The position numbers and the translations under genes were made by a program. DNA of 8,758 nt from Thomasclavelia spiroformis (GTDB lineage Bacteria > Bacillota_I > Bacilli_A > Erysipelotrichales > Coprobacillaceae): contig JAGZCC010000078.1 of the NCBI GenBank assembly GCA_018369555.1, positions 1 through 8,758 of the forward strand. Direction: 5' to 3'. The notes under the pieces are model-generated. The model was not told the DNA's origin. It was given only the letters and a program-made list of their open reading frames with translations, and made no database searches. Numbering within the stretch: position 1 is the stretch's first letter; the number at the start of each line of letters is the position of its first letter. Of this stretch, positions 1 through 5,711 are shown piece after piece.

Positions 1-957
1 GAATTAAGAAAATGGGCAAAAGCCATTGACGATGAAAGAAAACGTTCCAAAAAAGTATATATGGATTCGTTTAATACATACGAGAACAAAGTAAAAAGTG
101 TTGTAGAGGCACTTAATACTACAGCTCAAAAAATTGCAAATGATGTTGATGTTTATATCCAAGAAAAAAAAGATAAACTTCGCAAGGAAAGAGAAGAAAT
201 TATTGAGCAGCTTAAAGAAGTACTCATAAAAAAAGAAATGATTTCAAGGGAGTATGCTAATAAGTTTGTATTTGATGAAAAATGGCTAAATGCATCATGC
301 TCAAATAAAAAATTTCAGAGTGAGGCTGAAACCCAGTTTAATGACCTAATGAATCAGGAAAATCTATACAAAAAAGATATGGAGCTTATTGAAAGTACCA
401 TCATTAATACATGCACTATGGTTGGGGTAGATGAAAAGTTAATAGGTCGTGAAAAATATAAGCTTCAGTATCAAGTGGGTAATAATCTTGGCGATATTAC
501 AAAGAATATTACAGATGAAATAAACGCTTTAAAAACACAAAAAGAAGCACTTAAAGCTGAAGCAGAGAAGGAATTACAACATCAAAAAGTACAGCTTGAA
601 ACACAACATAAAAAGGAACTTGAAAAAGTACAACAAGAAGCGGTTCAACAACCATCAATTGAACCTAATAAAGATGAACAGATATTTAAACGTGGTGATG
701 AAATTATTGCTAAAACAACTGGAAAATATGTTGTTACAGAAATTAAAGAAACACCTGAAAAATTTAATGGTAAAACATGGACTAAAACATTTGAGTTTAC
801 AGGAGATTTAGCATCACTACAAATGTTGAATAGATACATGGAATTTCTAAAACAAAGTAAAGAATTTGATTTTAATGAAGTAAAAATGATTGAAAAAGAG
901 CTAGTTGAGCCAGAAACAGGAACGGTTAGTAAATACAATGTAAAGGAGATTAATTAA
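1..957 (+). CDS. DUF1351-like phage protein, 5' end missing
   Basis: The reading frame is open from base 1 to the TAA at 955-957, so the gene very probably starts upstream; the ATG at 61 is internal. The 20 codons before it (LRKWAKAIDDERKRSKK) read as the charged helical start seen in the DUF1351 family of Firmicutes phages. That family usually lies just upstream of recT, as here. The visible 318 residues hold a long charged helical region (about 20-90), a second coiled coil rich in Lys, Glu and Gln (about 174-215), and a compact C-terminal domain (about 230-310) with the pattern TFEFTGDLASLQMLNRYMEF. No catalytic motif is evident. The role is not known; by position it is probably an accessory to RecT recombination or replication. 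No strong ribosome binding site precedes the ATG at 61, which supports reading through it. Only the recT ribosome binding site (942-950) separates it functionally from the next gene. Confidence 0.8.
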   Translation, partial: ELRKWAKAIDDERKRSKKVYMDSFNTYENKVKSVVEALNTTAQKIANDVDVYIQEKKDKLRKEREEIIEQLKEVLIKKEMISREYANKFVFDEKWLNASCSNKKFQSEAETQFNDLMNQENLYKKDMELIESTIINTCTMVGVDEKLIGREKYKLQYQVGNNLGDITKNITDEINALKTQKEALKAEAEKELQHQKVQLETQHKKELEKVQQEAVQQPSIEPNKDEQIFKRGDEIIAKTTGKYVVTEIKETPEKFNGKTWTKTFEFTGDLASLQMLNRYMEFLKQSKEFDFNEVKMIEKELVEPETGTVSKYNVKEIN

Positions 958-958
958 C

Positions 959-1918
959 ATGGCAATGCAAAGTAAAGTGGCAAAAAATCAAACAAAGTCA
1001 ACTGGAATTAAGGTATTTAATAATTTAATCAATAGTGATTTAATGAGAACAAAAATTCATCAAATGGTTGGTGCGACTGATTCACAGGAATTTATTACAA
1101 GTATTACAAGTGCAGTCAACACAAACCCAGCACTCGCTGAATGTGATCCGCAGACAATCATTAGTGCAGCGTTATTAGGGCAGTCATTACATTTAAAACC
1201 TAGTCCACAACTTGGATATTTCTACATGGTTCCATTTAACAATCGTAAGAAAGGGACTAAAGAAGCACAATTTCAGCTTGGGTACAAAGGACTACTCCAA
1301 CTAGCTATTAGAACTAGTGAATATATTGATATTGATGCTATTGAAATTAAAGAGGGCGAATATAAAGGACGTGACAAGTTCACGGGTAGACCTAAATTTG
1401 AATTCGTAGAAGATGATGATATCAGAGAGAATCTCCCAGTTGTTGGATATATGGCATATTTTGAAATGAAAAACGGTTATATTAAACGACTTTACTGGTC
1501 AAAGACAAAAATGGAAAATCATGCTGATACGTATTCAATGGCGTTTGATTTGGAAAAGTATCATGATTTACAAGAAGGAAAAATTCCACAAAGCGAACAG
1601 TGGAAGTACAGTTCATTCTGGTACAAGAATTTTGATGAAATGGCAAAGAAAACGATGCTAAGACAATTATTATCTAAACATGGTTTATTAAGTACCGAAA
1701 TGCAAAAAGCAGTTGAATCCGATCAAGCCGTTATTACAAAAGATTTACAACCAGAGTATGTTGATAATGAAAACGTAATTGATAATGCAGCGGTCGAAAA
1801 AGAGCAAACTCAATCTATTGAGGAAAATTCAGCACCAACTGTTGAAGAAGTTATGAATCAAGTAAATCAAGCTCAACCTGAACCGGTGCTAGAGGACATT
1901 GATCCAATGCAGATGTAA
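959..1918 (+). CDS. recT: RecT family single-strand annealing protein
   Basis: RecT-family proteins bind single-stranded DNA and anneal complementary strands during phage recombination. The 319-residue length is normal for the family. The conserved core is visible at residues 56-116: NPALAECDPQTIISAALLGQ, then LHLKPSPQLGYFYMVPF, then QLGYKGLLQLAIR. The segment around residues 205-230 (WKYSSFWYKNFDEMAKKT, then LRQLLSKHG) is also typical. From about residue 240 the protein becomes an acidic, Gln/Glu-rich tail ending in EDIDPMQM. This resembles the acidic tip of SSB, and a similar end is found on the protein ending at 4829. The start at 959 follows AAAGGAGAT (942-950) and begins one base after the upstream stop. 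No partner exonuclease is visible in the window, so it must be outside or absent. Confidence 0.96.
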   Translation: MAMQSKVAKNQTKSTGIKVFNNLINSDLMRTKIHQMVGATDSQEFITSITSAVNTNPALAECDPQTIISAALLGQSLHLKPSPQLGYFYMVPFNNRKKGTKEAQFQLGYKGLLQLAIRTSEYIDIDAIEIKEGEYKGRDKFTGRPKFEFVEDDDIRENLPVVGYMAYFEMKNGYIKRLYWSKTKMENHADTYSMAFDLEKYHDLQEGKIPQSEQWKYSSFWYKNFDEMAKKTMLRQLLSKHGLLSTEMQKAVESDQAVITKDLQPEYVDNENVIDNAAVEKEQTQSIEENSAPTVEEVMNQVNQAQPEPVLEDIDPMQM

Positions 1919-1931
1919 GGAAGAATTATAA

Positions 1932-2249
1932 ATGGCAAAAGAGGTAGATACAAAAGGCTACATAAAATTGTATAGAAAAGCACAAGAAACAGAAGTGTTT
2001 AAAAATCCATATGTTTGGCAACTGTTTACGTACTGCCTCTTTAACGCCAAATTTAGTGGTTCAGAGGCAGGAACGTTTATTGCTACAAAAAAGGAGATAG
2101 CAGATGATTTAAACATAGGACGACCTGCTCTTGATAAATTTATGAAATTCCTAAAAACAAACAACTATATTGATTACGAATTTACGAAAGGAAGTAGAGA
2201 AGGAGCAAAAATAAAAATCATAAATTACAAGAAATATCAAAGTAACTGA
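1932..2249 (+). CDS. Short DnaD-type winged-helix replication initiator
   Basis: This 105-residue protein matches the N-terminal winged-helix domain of phage replication initiators of the DnaD/replisome-organiser type. It has GYIKLYRKAQETEVFKNPY, then a helix-turn-helix region (FIATKKEIADDLNIGRPALDKFMKFLKTNNYID), then a wing ending in KIKIINYKKYQ. Such domains bind the origin. Many phage relatives continue for another 100-200 residues with a linker and a C-terminal domain, but here the frame stops at TGA 2247-2249. The next base begins an iteron array (2250-2332) with stops in all frames. It is therefore either a naturally minimal DNA-binding initiator or a relic of a longer one. The start at ATG 1932 is preceded by AAGGAAG (1917-1923). 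The iterons directly behind it are the likely binding sites, which is inference. Confidence 0.85.
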   Translation: MAKEVDTKGYIKLYRKAQETEVFKNPYVWQLFTYCLFNAKFSGSEAGTFIATKKEIADDLNIGRPALDKFMKFLKTNNYIDYEFTKGSREGAKIKIINYKKYQSN

Positions 2250-2332
2250 TGTAATCCTCGATTACATGAGATGTAATTTTAGATTACAAGAAAAGTAATC
2301 CTCGATTACATGAGATGTAATTTTAGATTACA
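2250..2332 (+). repeat. Iteron array: four 17-bp palindromes at 22-bp period
   Basis: Four hyphenated palindromes lie at 2250-2266 (TGTAATCCTCGATTACA), 2272-2288 (TGTAATTTTAGATTACA), 2294-2310 (as the first but beginning with A) and 2316-2332 (identical to the second). Their starts are exactly 22 bp apart and they alternate A-B-A-B, so 2251-2288 and 2295-2332 are identical 38-bp direct repeats. The eight half-sites (TGTAAT or ATTACA, the third reading AGTAAT) fall every 11 bp on alternating strands, about one helical turn apart and so on nearly the same face of the DNA. The array begins one base after the initiator's stop codon. This is the arrangement expected of initiator-binding iterons at a phage origin. 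Confidence 0.9.
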
Positions 2333-2346
2333 CCTTATCCTTATAT

Positions 2347-2384
2347 ATAAGAACGTATAAGAACGTAAAGAACGTAAAGAACGG
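2347..2384 (+). repeat. Short tandem GAACGT repeats
   Basis: GAACGT occurs at 2351, 2361 and 2370, and GAACGG at 2379, separated by ATAA, AAA and AAA. This gives periods of 10, 9 and 9 bp. The units follow the palindromic iterons and have an unrelated sequence, so they may be a second protein-binding array in the origin or a slippage product. Confidence 0.6.
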
Positions 2385-2466
2385 TATGCATGCAAAATGC
2401 AGCACTTTGAATAATAAATAGTATGTGTTTAAAAATCGTTAAAAAATTTGAAAAGGAAACAAAAAA

Positions 2467-2925
2467 ATGGAAAAATCTGAAATTACGGAAATTCTAAAAT
2501 TTATGAATGCACTTTATCCTAATAGAAAGTTGCAAATTGACTCTGTAACAAAGGATGTGTGGTACAACATGCTTTGTGAATATAGCTTAACAGATGTAAA
2601 AGATGCGATAACAAGATTAGCTAGTTCAAATACATATATTCCAAATTTACCTGAGATAGTGAAAAGCATCCAACCATCTTTAAGATTTGAAATCGAAACT
2701 TTAAGTAATAACTATGCAATTTATGTTCGTTCTCCCAATGTTATGTATCCATTCAAATTTAAAGATAAAAAGATGGCTAATGAATTTTTGGCAAAACTAA
2801 AAAATTATAACTTAGACGAAGATACAGTAAGAGATATGTATGCTGAGCATATCAATTCTAATTGTGAAAGGATTGTAACGACAATTAATAATGTTCCTTT
2901 AAATAACAGATTTTCATATAAGTAA
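2467..2925 (+). CDS. G39P-like replicative helicase loader protein
   Basis: The first 70 residues fit the family described as loader and inhibitor of the SPP1 G40P helicase (G39P). They show a helix with FMNALYPNRKLQ, then VTKDVWYNMLCEYSLTDVKDAITRLAS, and then the turn NTYIPNLPEIVKSIQ. In SPP1, G39P binds the replicative helicase and delivers it to the initiator at the origin. The remaining residues (about 75-152) are a less recognisable domain with YPFKFKDKKMANEFLAKLKNY and a helical end. At 152 residues it is somewhat longer than SPP1 G39P. It follows the likely origin directly, which fits a loading role. AGGA at 2454-2457, nine bases before the ATG, is the ribosome binding site. No phage helicase gene is visible in the window, so it may act on the host helicase. 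Confidence 0.65.
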   Translation: MEKSEITEILKFMNALYPNRKLQIDSVTKDVWYNMLCEYSLTDVKDAITRLASSNTYIPNLPEIVKSIQPSLRFEIETLSNNYAIYVRSPNVMYPFKFKDKKMANEFLAKLKNYNLDEDTVRDMYAEHINSNCERIVTTINNVPLNNRFSYK

Positions 2926-2940
2926 TTGATATTAGTGATA

Positions 2941-2968
2941 TTGGTATACCAAATGTGTACCATTGGTA
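2941..2968. promoter_or_regulatory. Paired palindromes, operator-like
   Basis: TTGGTATACCAA (2941-2952) is a perfect 12-bp palindrome. Five bases later TACCATTGGTA (2958-2968) has the same arms around a central T. Both lie in the 115-base gap between the loader gene and the MazG-like gene. Two related dyads at short spacing suggest binding of a dimeric regulator. No good promoter is evident beside them. Confidence 0.45.
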
Positions 2969-3028
2969 AACACAGATCAGTCTAGTCTAGATAAGTATAG
3001 ATTAGATGATGATATAGACAGTACGAAT

Positions 3029-3033
3029 AGGAG
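3029..3033 (+). promoter_or_regulatory. Ribosome binding site deciding the start at 3041
   Basis: AGGAG sits seven bases before ATG 3041. The frame is open further upstream to a TTG at 2963, but that codon has no ribosome binding site and lies inside the palindrome pair, so 3041 is preferred. Confidence 0.75.
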
Positions 3034-3040
3034 AAAAACA

Positions 3041-3421
3041 ATGAAAAGAGATAACAATAATGAATTTAAAGAATTTTTAAAAGTATTAAACAAAACAATA
3101 AATGAAAAAAATAAAAATATTTACGGTAGTACATTTAACGAAAGTAACAGTCAATACGAAGATCCTATACTGGTGTTAAAAAAAGCAATTTGTAAATATG
3201 GGAAACAGGCACAGCTAGATGTTGCAGTCGAAGAAATGGCCGAACTCACAAAAGAAATTATTAAATCAAAACGAGGAGCTTCTAATTATCATCAGATTGT
3301 AGAAGAACTTGCGGATGTATATATCATGATGACTCAAATTAGATTGATTTATGGAATCTATGACGAAGAATTAATAAATGCTATGCACTTAAAAATCGCA
3401 CGTTTGGAAAAGAGGCTATAA
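3041..3421 (+). CDS. MazG-like nucleotide pyrophosphohydrolase
   Basis: The 126-residue protein carries the all-alpha NTP-pyrophosphatase signature EExxE...ExxD. E64, E65 and E68 lie in VEEMAELTKEI, and E89 and D92 lie in VEELADVYIMMTQI. These acidic residues bind Mg2+ in the MazG/dUTPase-2 superfamily, whose members hydrolyse NTPs or dNTPs to the monophosphate and pyrophosphate. The first 40 residues are charged, Asn-rich and probably flexible; the domain proper is about 41-126. It would act in the cytoplasm on the nucleotide pool or on alarmone-like nucleotides; the substrate cannot be read from the sequence. It ends one base before the SSB start, and the SSB ribosome binding site lies within its last codons, so the two are probably translated together. 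Confidence 0.85.
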   Translation: MKRDNNNEFKEFLKVLNKTINEKNKNIYGSTFNESNSQYEDPILVLKKAICKYGKQAQLDVAVEEMAELTKEIIKSKRGASNYHQIVEELADVYIMMTQIRLIYGIYDEELINAMHLKIARLEKRL

Positions 3422-3422
3422 A

Positions 3423-3884
3423 ATGATTAATAGAGTAGTCCTAGTTGGACGAATGACTAGAGATCCTGAACTTAGAAGAACTCAACAAGGCGATGCGGTT
3501 ACCTCGTTTACTTTAGCGGTAAATCGTAATTTTACAAGTGGAGACGGTCAACGACAAGCAGATTTTATTAATTGTGTTGTATGGCGCAAACCTGCTGAAA
3601 ATGTTGAAAGATACTGTTCTAAGGGAAGCTTAGTCGGTGTTGAAGGAAAAATTCAAACCCGAACATACGATGATAAAGACGGTAAAACGGTATTTGTTGT
3701 TGAGGTTAGATGCGATAGCGTGCAGTTCCTTGATACTAGAAATCAAAACGAGGCACCTATGGATACTCAAAAGGTTCAGCAGATGGCCAACGATAATTAT
3801 TTTCATAATGGATCGTCAGGTCCGAGTGATTTTATGGAAGATGTGAATACATACGACATCATGGAAGATGATATACAGTTTTAA
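3423..3884 (+). CDS. ssb: Single-stranded DNA-binding protein
   Basis: This is a clear SSB. The OB fold spans residues 1-104, beginning MINRVVLVGRMTRDPELRRT and including FTLAVNRNF, ADFINCVVWRKPAENV (W54), KGSLVGVEGKIQTRTYDDKDG and VEVRCDSVQFLD. A flexible Gln/Asn-rich linker (about 105-140) leads to the acidic tip MEDDIQF, a variant of the usual DDIPF end that recruits partner proteins. At 153 residues it has normal length. It coats single-stranded DNA at the phage fork and during RecT-mediated annealing. AGAGG at 3411-3415 is its ribosome binding site. Having its own copy, the phage does not depend on the host SSB. Confidence 0.97.
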   Translation: MINRVVLVGRMTRDPELRRTQQGDAVTSFTLAVNRNFTSGDGQRQADFINCVVWRKPAENVERYCSKGSLVGVEGKIQTRTYDDKDGKTVFVVEVRCDSVQFLDTRNQNEAPMDTQKVQQMANDNYFHNGSSGPSDFMEDVNTYDIMEDDIQF

Positions 3885-3898
3885 GAATAAGTAAAATT

Positions 3899-3926
3899 TT
3901 GATTTTAAGGAGTTTTTAACTATAAG
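3899..3926 (+). promoter_or_regulatory. Possible sigma-A promoter
   Basis: TTGATT (3899-3904) and TATAAG (3921-3926) are separated by 16 bases and resemble the TTGACA/TATAAT boxes. They lie in the 132-base gap after ssb, the longest non-coding stretch after the origin, and would drive the genes from 4017 onward, including the ubiquitin-like block. The background is AT-rich, so chance matches are likely. An AAGGAG in the spacer offers a competing reading as a ribosome binding site. Confidence 0.35.
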
Positions 3927-4016
3927 AGTAATAATTTTACCTATTATGACTAAAAGTTCCTTATATCAAAGAAAACCTATTAAAAAAAGAATTTTATTAT
4001 GAAAGGGAAATTAAAA

Positions 4017-4829
4017 ATGTTAATTAAAAAGTCTTATGAACCGTTTTTATATAAATTCTTAGCAATTGCCAAAGATATTTTCAAGAAAACTGGTTCTAAA
4101 AATATTGTAATTTTCGGTGATGGTGAAAAGCTGAAATTTATTGCTAATAACTATGCAGGAATATTTGACTATCATACAGAAAAATTTGATCGCGAAATGT
4201 ACGATTTTAAAGATGCAGCATATGAGATATCATTGCTGCCTAATGATGACATTAAACTTGAAAAACTAGAATTTTATCCATGCAGTGATGAATATTTAAG
4301 CAGTGTTAAGGAGTTTTTTGTCAATACCGATTATTTTGCAACTCATGTATTCGAATTGGATTCAAGTGATGAATGTAAAATTGCTAAAATTGTAACTCTA
4401 TCTGAGGCTTGGTTGTGTGATGATGATTTGAAGTTTATCAATAAATTAAAAAATTTTGATGTCTATGTTTGTTCGGACAAGGATAGTTTTAATGACCGCG
4501 TTGGAAATGAGTGGAATGCTGAATACATATTATGCAATGAAGCAGTTGAATTTGATAATGGTTATACCACTGCATCGATTACTTTGATTTTTAATACTAG
4601 ATATAATCCTCGTAAAAGTGAGGCAGTTCAGCAAAAAATTAACTTTGAAAAGGATGATGATTTAGCATCTGAAATAATAAATAAAATTGAAGAGTTACCC
4701 GAAAAAGTAACAGTAGAAGTTGTTGGAAATGATACTTATGTTGAAGAAAAAGAACTTGATAATTTAATGTCTGAAGCTGAAAAACTCGAGGAGGAGTTCG
4801 AAGATGACTTCGACCCAATGCTCGCTTAA
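4017..4829 (+). CDS. Unrecognised acidic protein upstream of rusA
   Basis: I do not recognise this 270-residue protein. ATG 4017 is preferred because GAAAGGG (4001-4007) sits nine bases before it; the ATG at 3999 has no such site and would add six residues. The protein looks globular with mixed helix and strand to about residue 205. It shows an early helix (FLYKFLAIAKDIFKKTG) followed by strands (NIVIFGDGEKLKFIANNY). This opening loosely recalls sliding-clamp (DnaN-like) domains, but the likeness is weak. Residues 210-270 form an acidic, helical tail ending EEFEDDFDPMLA, similar to the RecT end EDIDPMQM. There are no membrane segments. Its last 26 bases overlap the start of rusA and carry its ribosome binding site, so the two are translationally coupled. 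A role in DNA replication or recombination is inferred from position only. Confidence 0.6.
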   Translation: MLIKKSYEPFLYKFLAIAKDIFKKTGSKNIVIFGDGEKLKFIANNYAGIFDYHTEKFDREMYDFKDAAYEISLLPNDDIKLEKLEFYPCSDEYLSSVKEFFVNTDYFATHVFELDSSDECKIAKIVTLSEAWLCDDDLKFINKLKNFDVYVCSDKDSFNDRVGNEWNAEYILCNEAVEFDNGYTTASITLIFNTRYNPRKSEAVQQKINFEKDDDLASEIINKIEELPEKVTVEVVGNDTYVEEKELDNLMSEAEKLEEEFEDDFDPMLA

Positions 4830-5283
4830 TGTATTAAGTGATGATCTAAAAAAATTAAGGTTTGTTGTTCCAGGTGAAGCAGTTGGCAAGGGTAGACCTA
4901 AGTTTACTATGCAAGGTGGTTTTGCAAAAGCCTATACACCAAAGAAAACATCAGACTATGAAAAATTTATAAAACACTGCTATAGAAGTAAATATAGGAA
5001 TTACATAAGTGATAAAGCTGTAAAGGTTATGACGTTTATTTATGTTAAGCCAGCCAAAAGTTTAAGTAAGAAAAAAAGAGCTAAATTATTAAATAATGAA
5101 TTTCTTCCAACAAAGAAACCTGACGTTGATAATATACAAAAATGTATATTAGATGCACTTAACAAGGTTGCTTTTAAGGACGATGTGCAAGTCGTAGATC
5201 AGGTGGCTATGAAACGTTTTGGTGAAGAGGATAAAGTCATTGTTGTAATTGAAGAAATAGGATTGACTATGCAGTCGATTTAA
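4804..5283 (+). CDS. rusA: RusA-type Holliday junction resolvase
   Basis: RusA enzymes cut four-way DNA junctions symmetrically with bound Mg2+. The hallmark parts are present: PGEAVGKGRPKF (23-34), TPKKTSDYEKFIK (45-57), and the active-site region KPDVDNIQKCILDALN (105-120) with D107, D109 and D117. The segment FKDDVQVVDQVAMKRF (124-139) adds D126 and D127. At 159 residues it is longer than E. coli RusA (about 120), mainly through a 20-residue lead and a few extra C-terminal residues. The start lies inside the upstream gene behind GAGGAG (4791-4796) at seven bases spacing. It would resolve branched intermediates made by RecT annealing or fork repair. The stop codon abuts the AAAGGAGG of the next gene. 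Confidence 0.95.
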   Translation: MTSTQCSLNVLSDDLKKLRFVVPGEAVGKGRPKFTMQGGFAKAYTPKKTSDYEKFIKHCYRSKYRNYISDKAVKVMTFIYVKPAKSLSKKKRAKLLNNEFLPTKKPDVDNIQKCILDALNKVAFKDDVQVVDQVAMKRFGEEDKVIVVIEEIGLTMQSI

Positions 5284-5297
5284 AGGAGGAAAGATTT

Positions 5298-5705
5298 ATG
5301 GGATTGTTTGATTTATTAAAAGAAGAAACTAAGGTTGAAGAACCACAAAAAGAAGAAATTAAAGAAGCTGAGGTTGTTGAAAATGAAGCTGCAGTAAACG
5401 AACCTGAAAAGGAAGTTAAGGAAGAACCAAAAAAAGAAGTAAAGAAGAAAGCTAAAACTTCTAAAACAAAAGCAACTAAGAATGAAAAAGCAGGCTATCT
5501 TTATCCGTTTAATATTTATAGTGAAGGTTGTTTAATTGACATTGACAACTATGGTTTTGAAGAGGGTAAAACGTATAAAGAATCTGAAATTACTAAAATT
5601 ATGCTGGCACACAAACACTATGAATTTTCCGGAACAATGGAGTATTCATATATTGAAGATGATAATGTCGTTGTTGCAAATGCAAAACAGCATAAAAAGG
5701 GGTAA
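5298..5705 (+). CDS. Ubiquitin-like protein, PRTRC protein C-like
   Basis: This 135-residue protein has two parts. Residues 1-66 are a low-complexity Lys/Glu/Ala/Val tail after a short amphipathic start (MGLFDLLKEE), probably disordered. Residues 67-135 are a compact beta-rich domain: LYPFNIYSEGCLIDI, then EEGKTYKESEITKIMLAH, then YEFSGTMEYSYIEDDNVVV, ending AKQHKKG. The domain size, strand-helix-strand order and terminal Gly resemble PRTRC system protein C, a ubiquitin-like family whose members are about 70 residues and often end in a KG-type tail. The stop directly follows Gly135, so no processing would be needed to expose it. The neighbouring E1-like and E2-like genes strongly support the call; sequence likeness alone is modest. 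The long N-terminal extension is unusual and is rich in lysines. Translation starts behind a consensus AAAGGAGG (5282-5289). Confidence 0.65.
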   Translation: MGLFDLLKEETKVEEPQKEEIKEAEVVENEAAVNEPEKEVKEEPKKEVKKKAKTSKTKATKNEKAGYLYPFNIYSEGCLIDIDNYGFEEGKTYKESEITKIMLAHKHYEFSGTMEYSYIEDDNVVVANAKQHKKG

Positions 5706-5711
5706 TTGATT

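Larger units (their letters stand above)
2250..2466. other. Probable phage replication origin region
   Basis: This non-coding stretch of 217 bases lies between the initiator and the loader gene. In order it holds the palindromic iterons (2250-2332), a TTATCCTTA sequence at 2335-2343 that differs from the DnaA box TTATCCACA at two positions, and an alternating TA run. It continues with four GAACG(T) units, a perfect 8-bp palindrome TGCATGCA at 2387-2394, and a very AT-rich segment (about 2406-2466) that could serve as the unwinding element. Iterons next to an initiator gene plus an AT-rich tract is the usual build of a phage or plasmid origin. Origin activity is inferred, not shown. Confidence 0.65.

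Noticed and set aside
61..63. ATG 61 as the start of the first gene
   Set aside because: The frame is open to base 1, the upstream codons read as family-like sequence, and no good ribosome binding site precedes 61.
645..938. 97-codon reverse-strand frame
   Set aside because: It is a shadow of the DUF1351-like gene, with no ribosome binding site, and no other gene points that way.
2250..2332. CRISPR array
   Set aside because: The units are palindromes at a 22-bp period with 5-bp gaps, far too short for spacers, and no cas gene is near.
2963..3040. Extending the MazG-like protein to TTG 2963
   Set aside because: TTG 2963 has no ribosome binding site and overlaps the palindrome pair, while ATG 3041 has AGGAG at good spacing.
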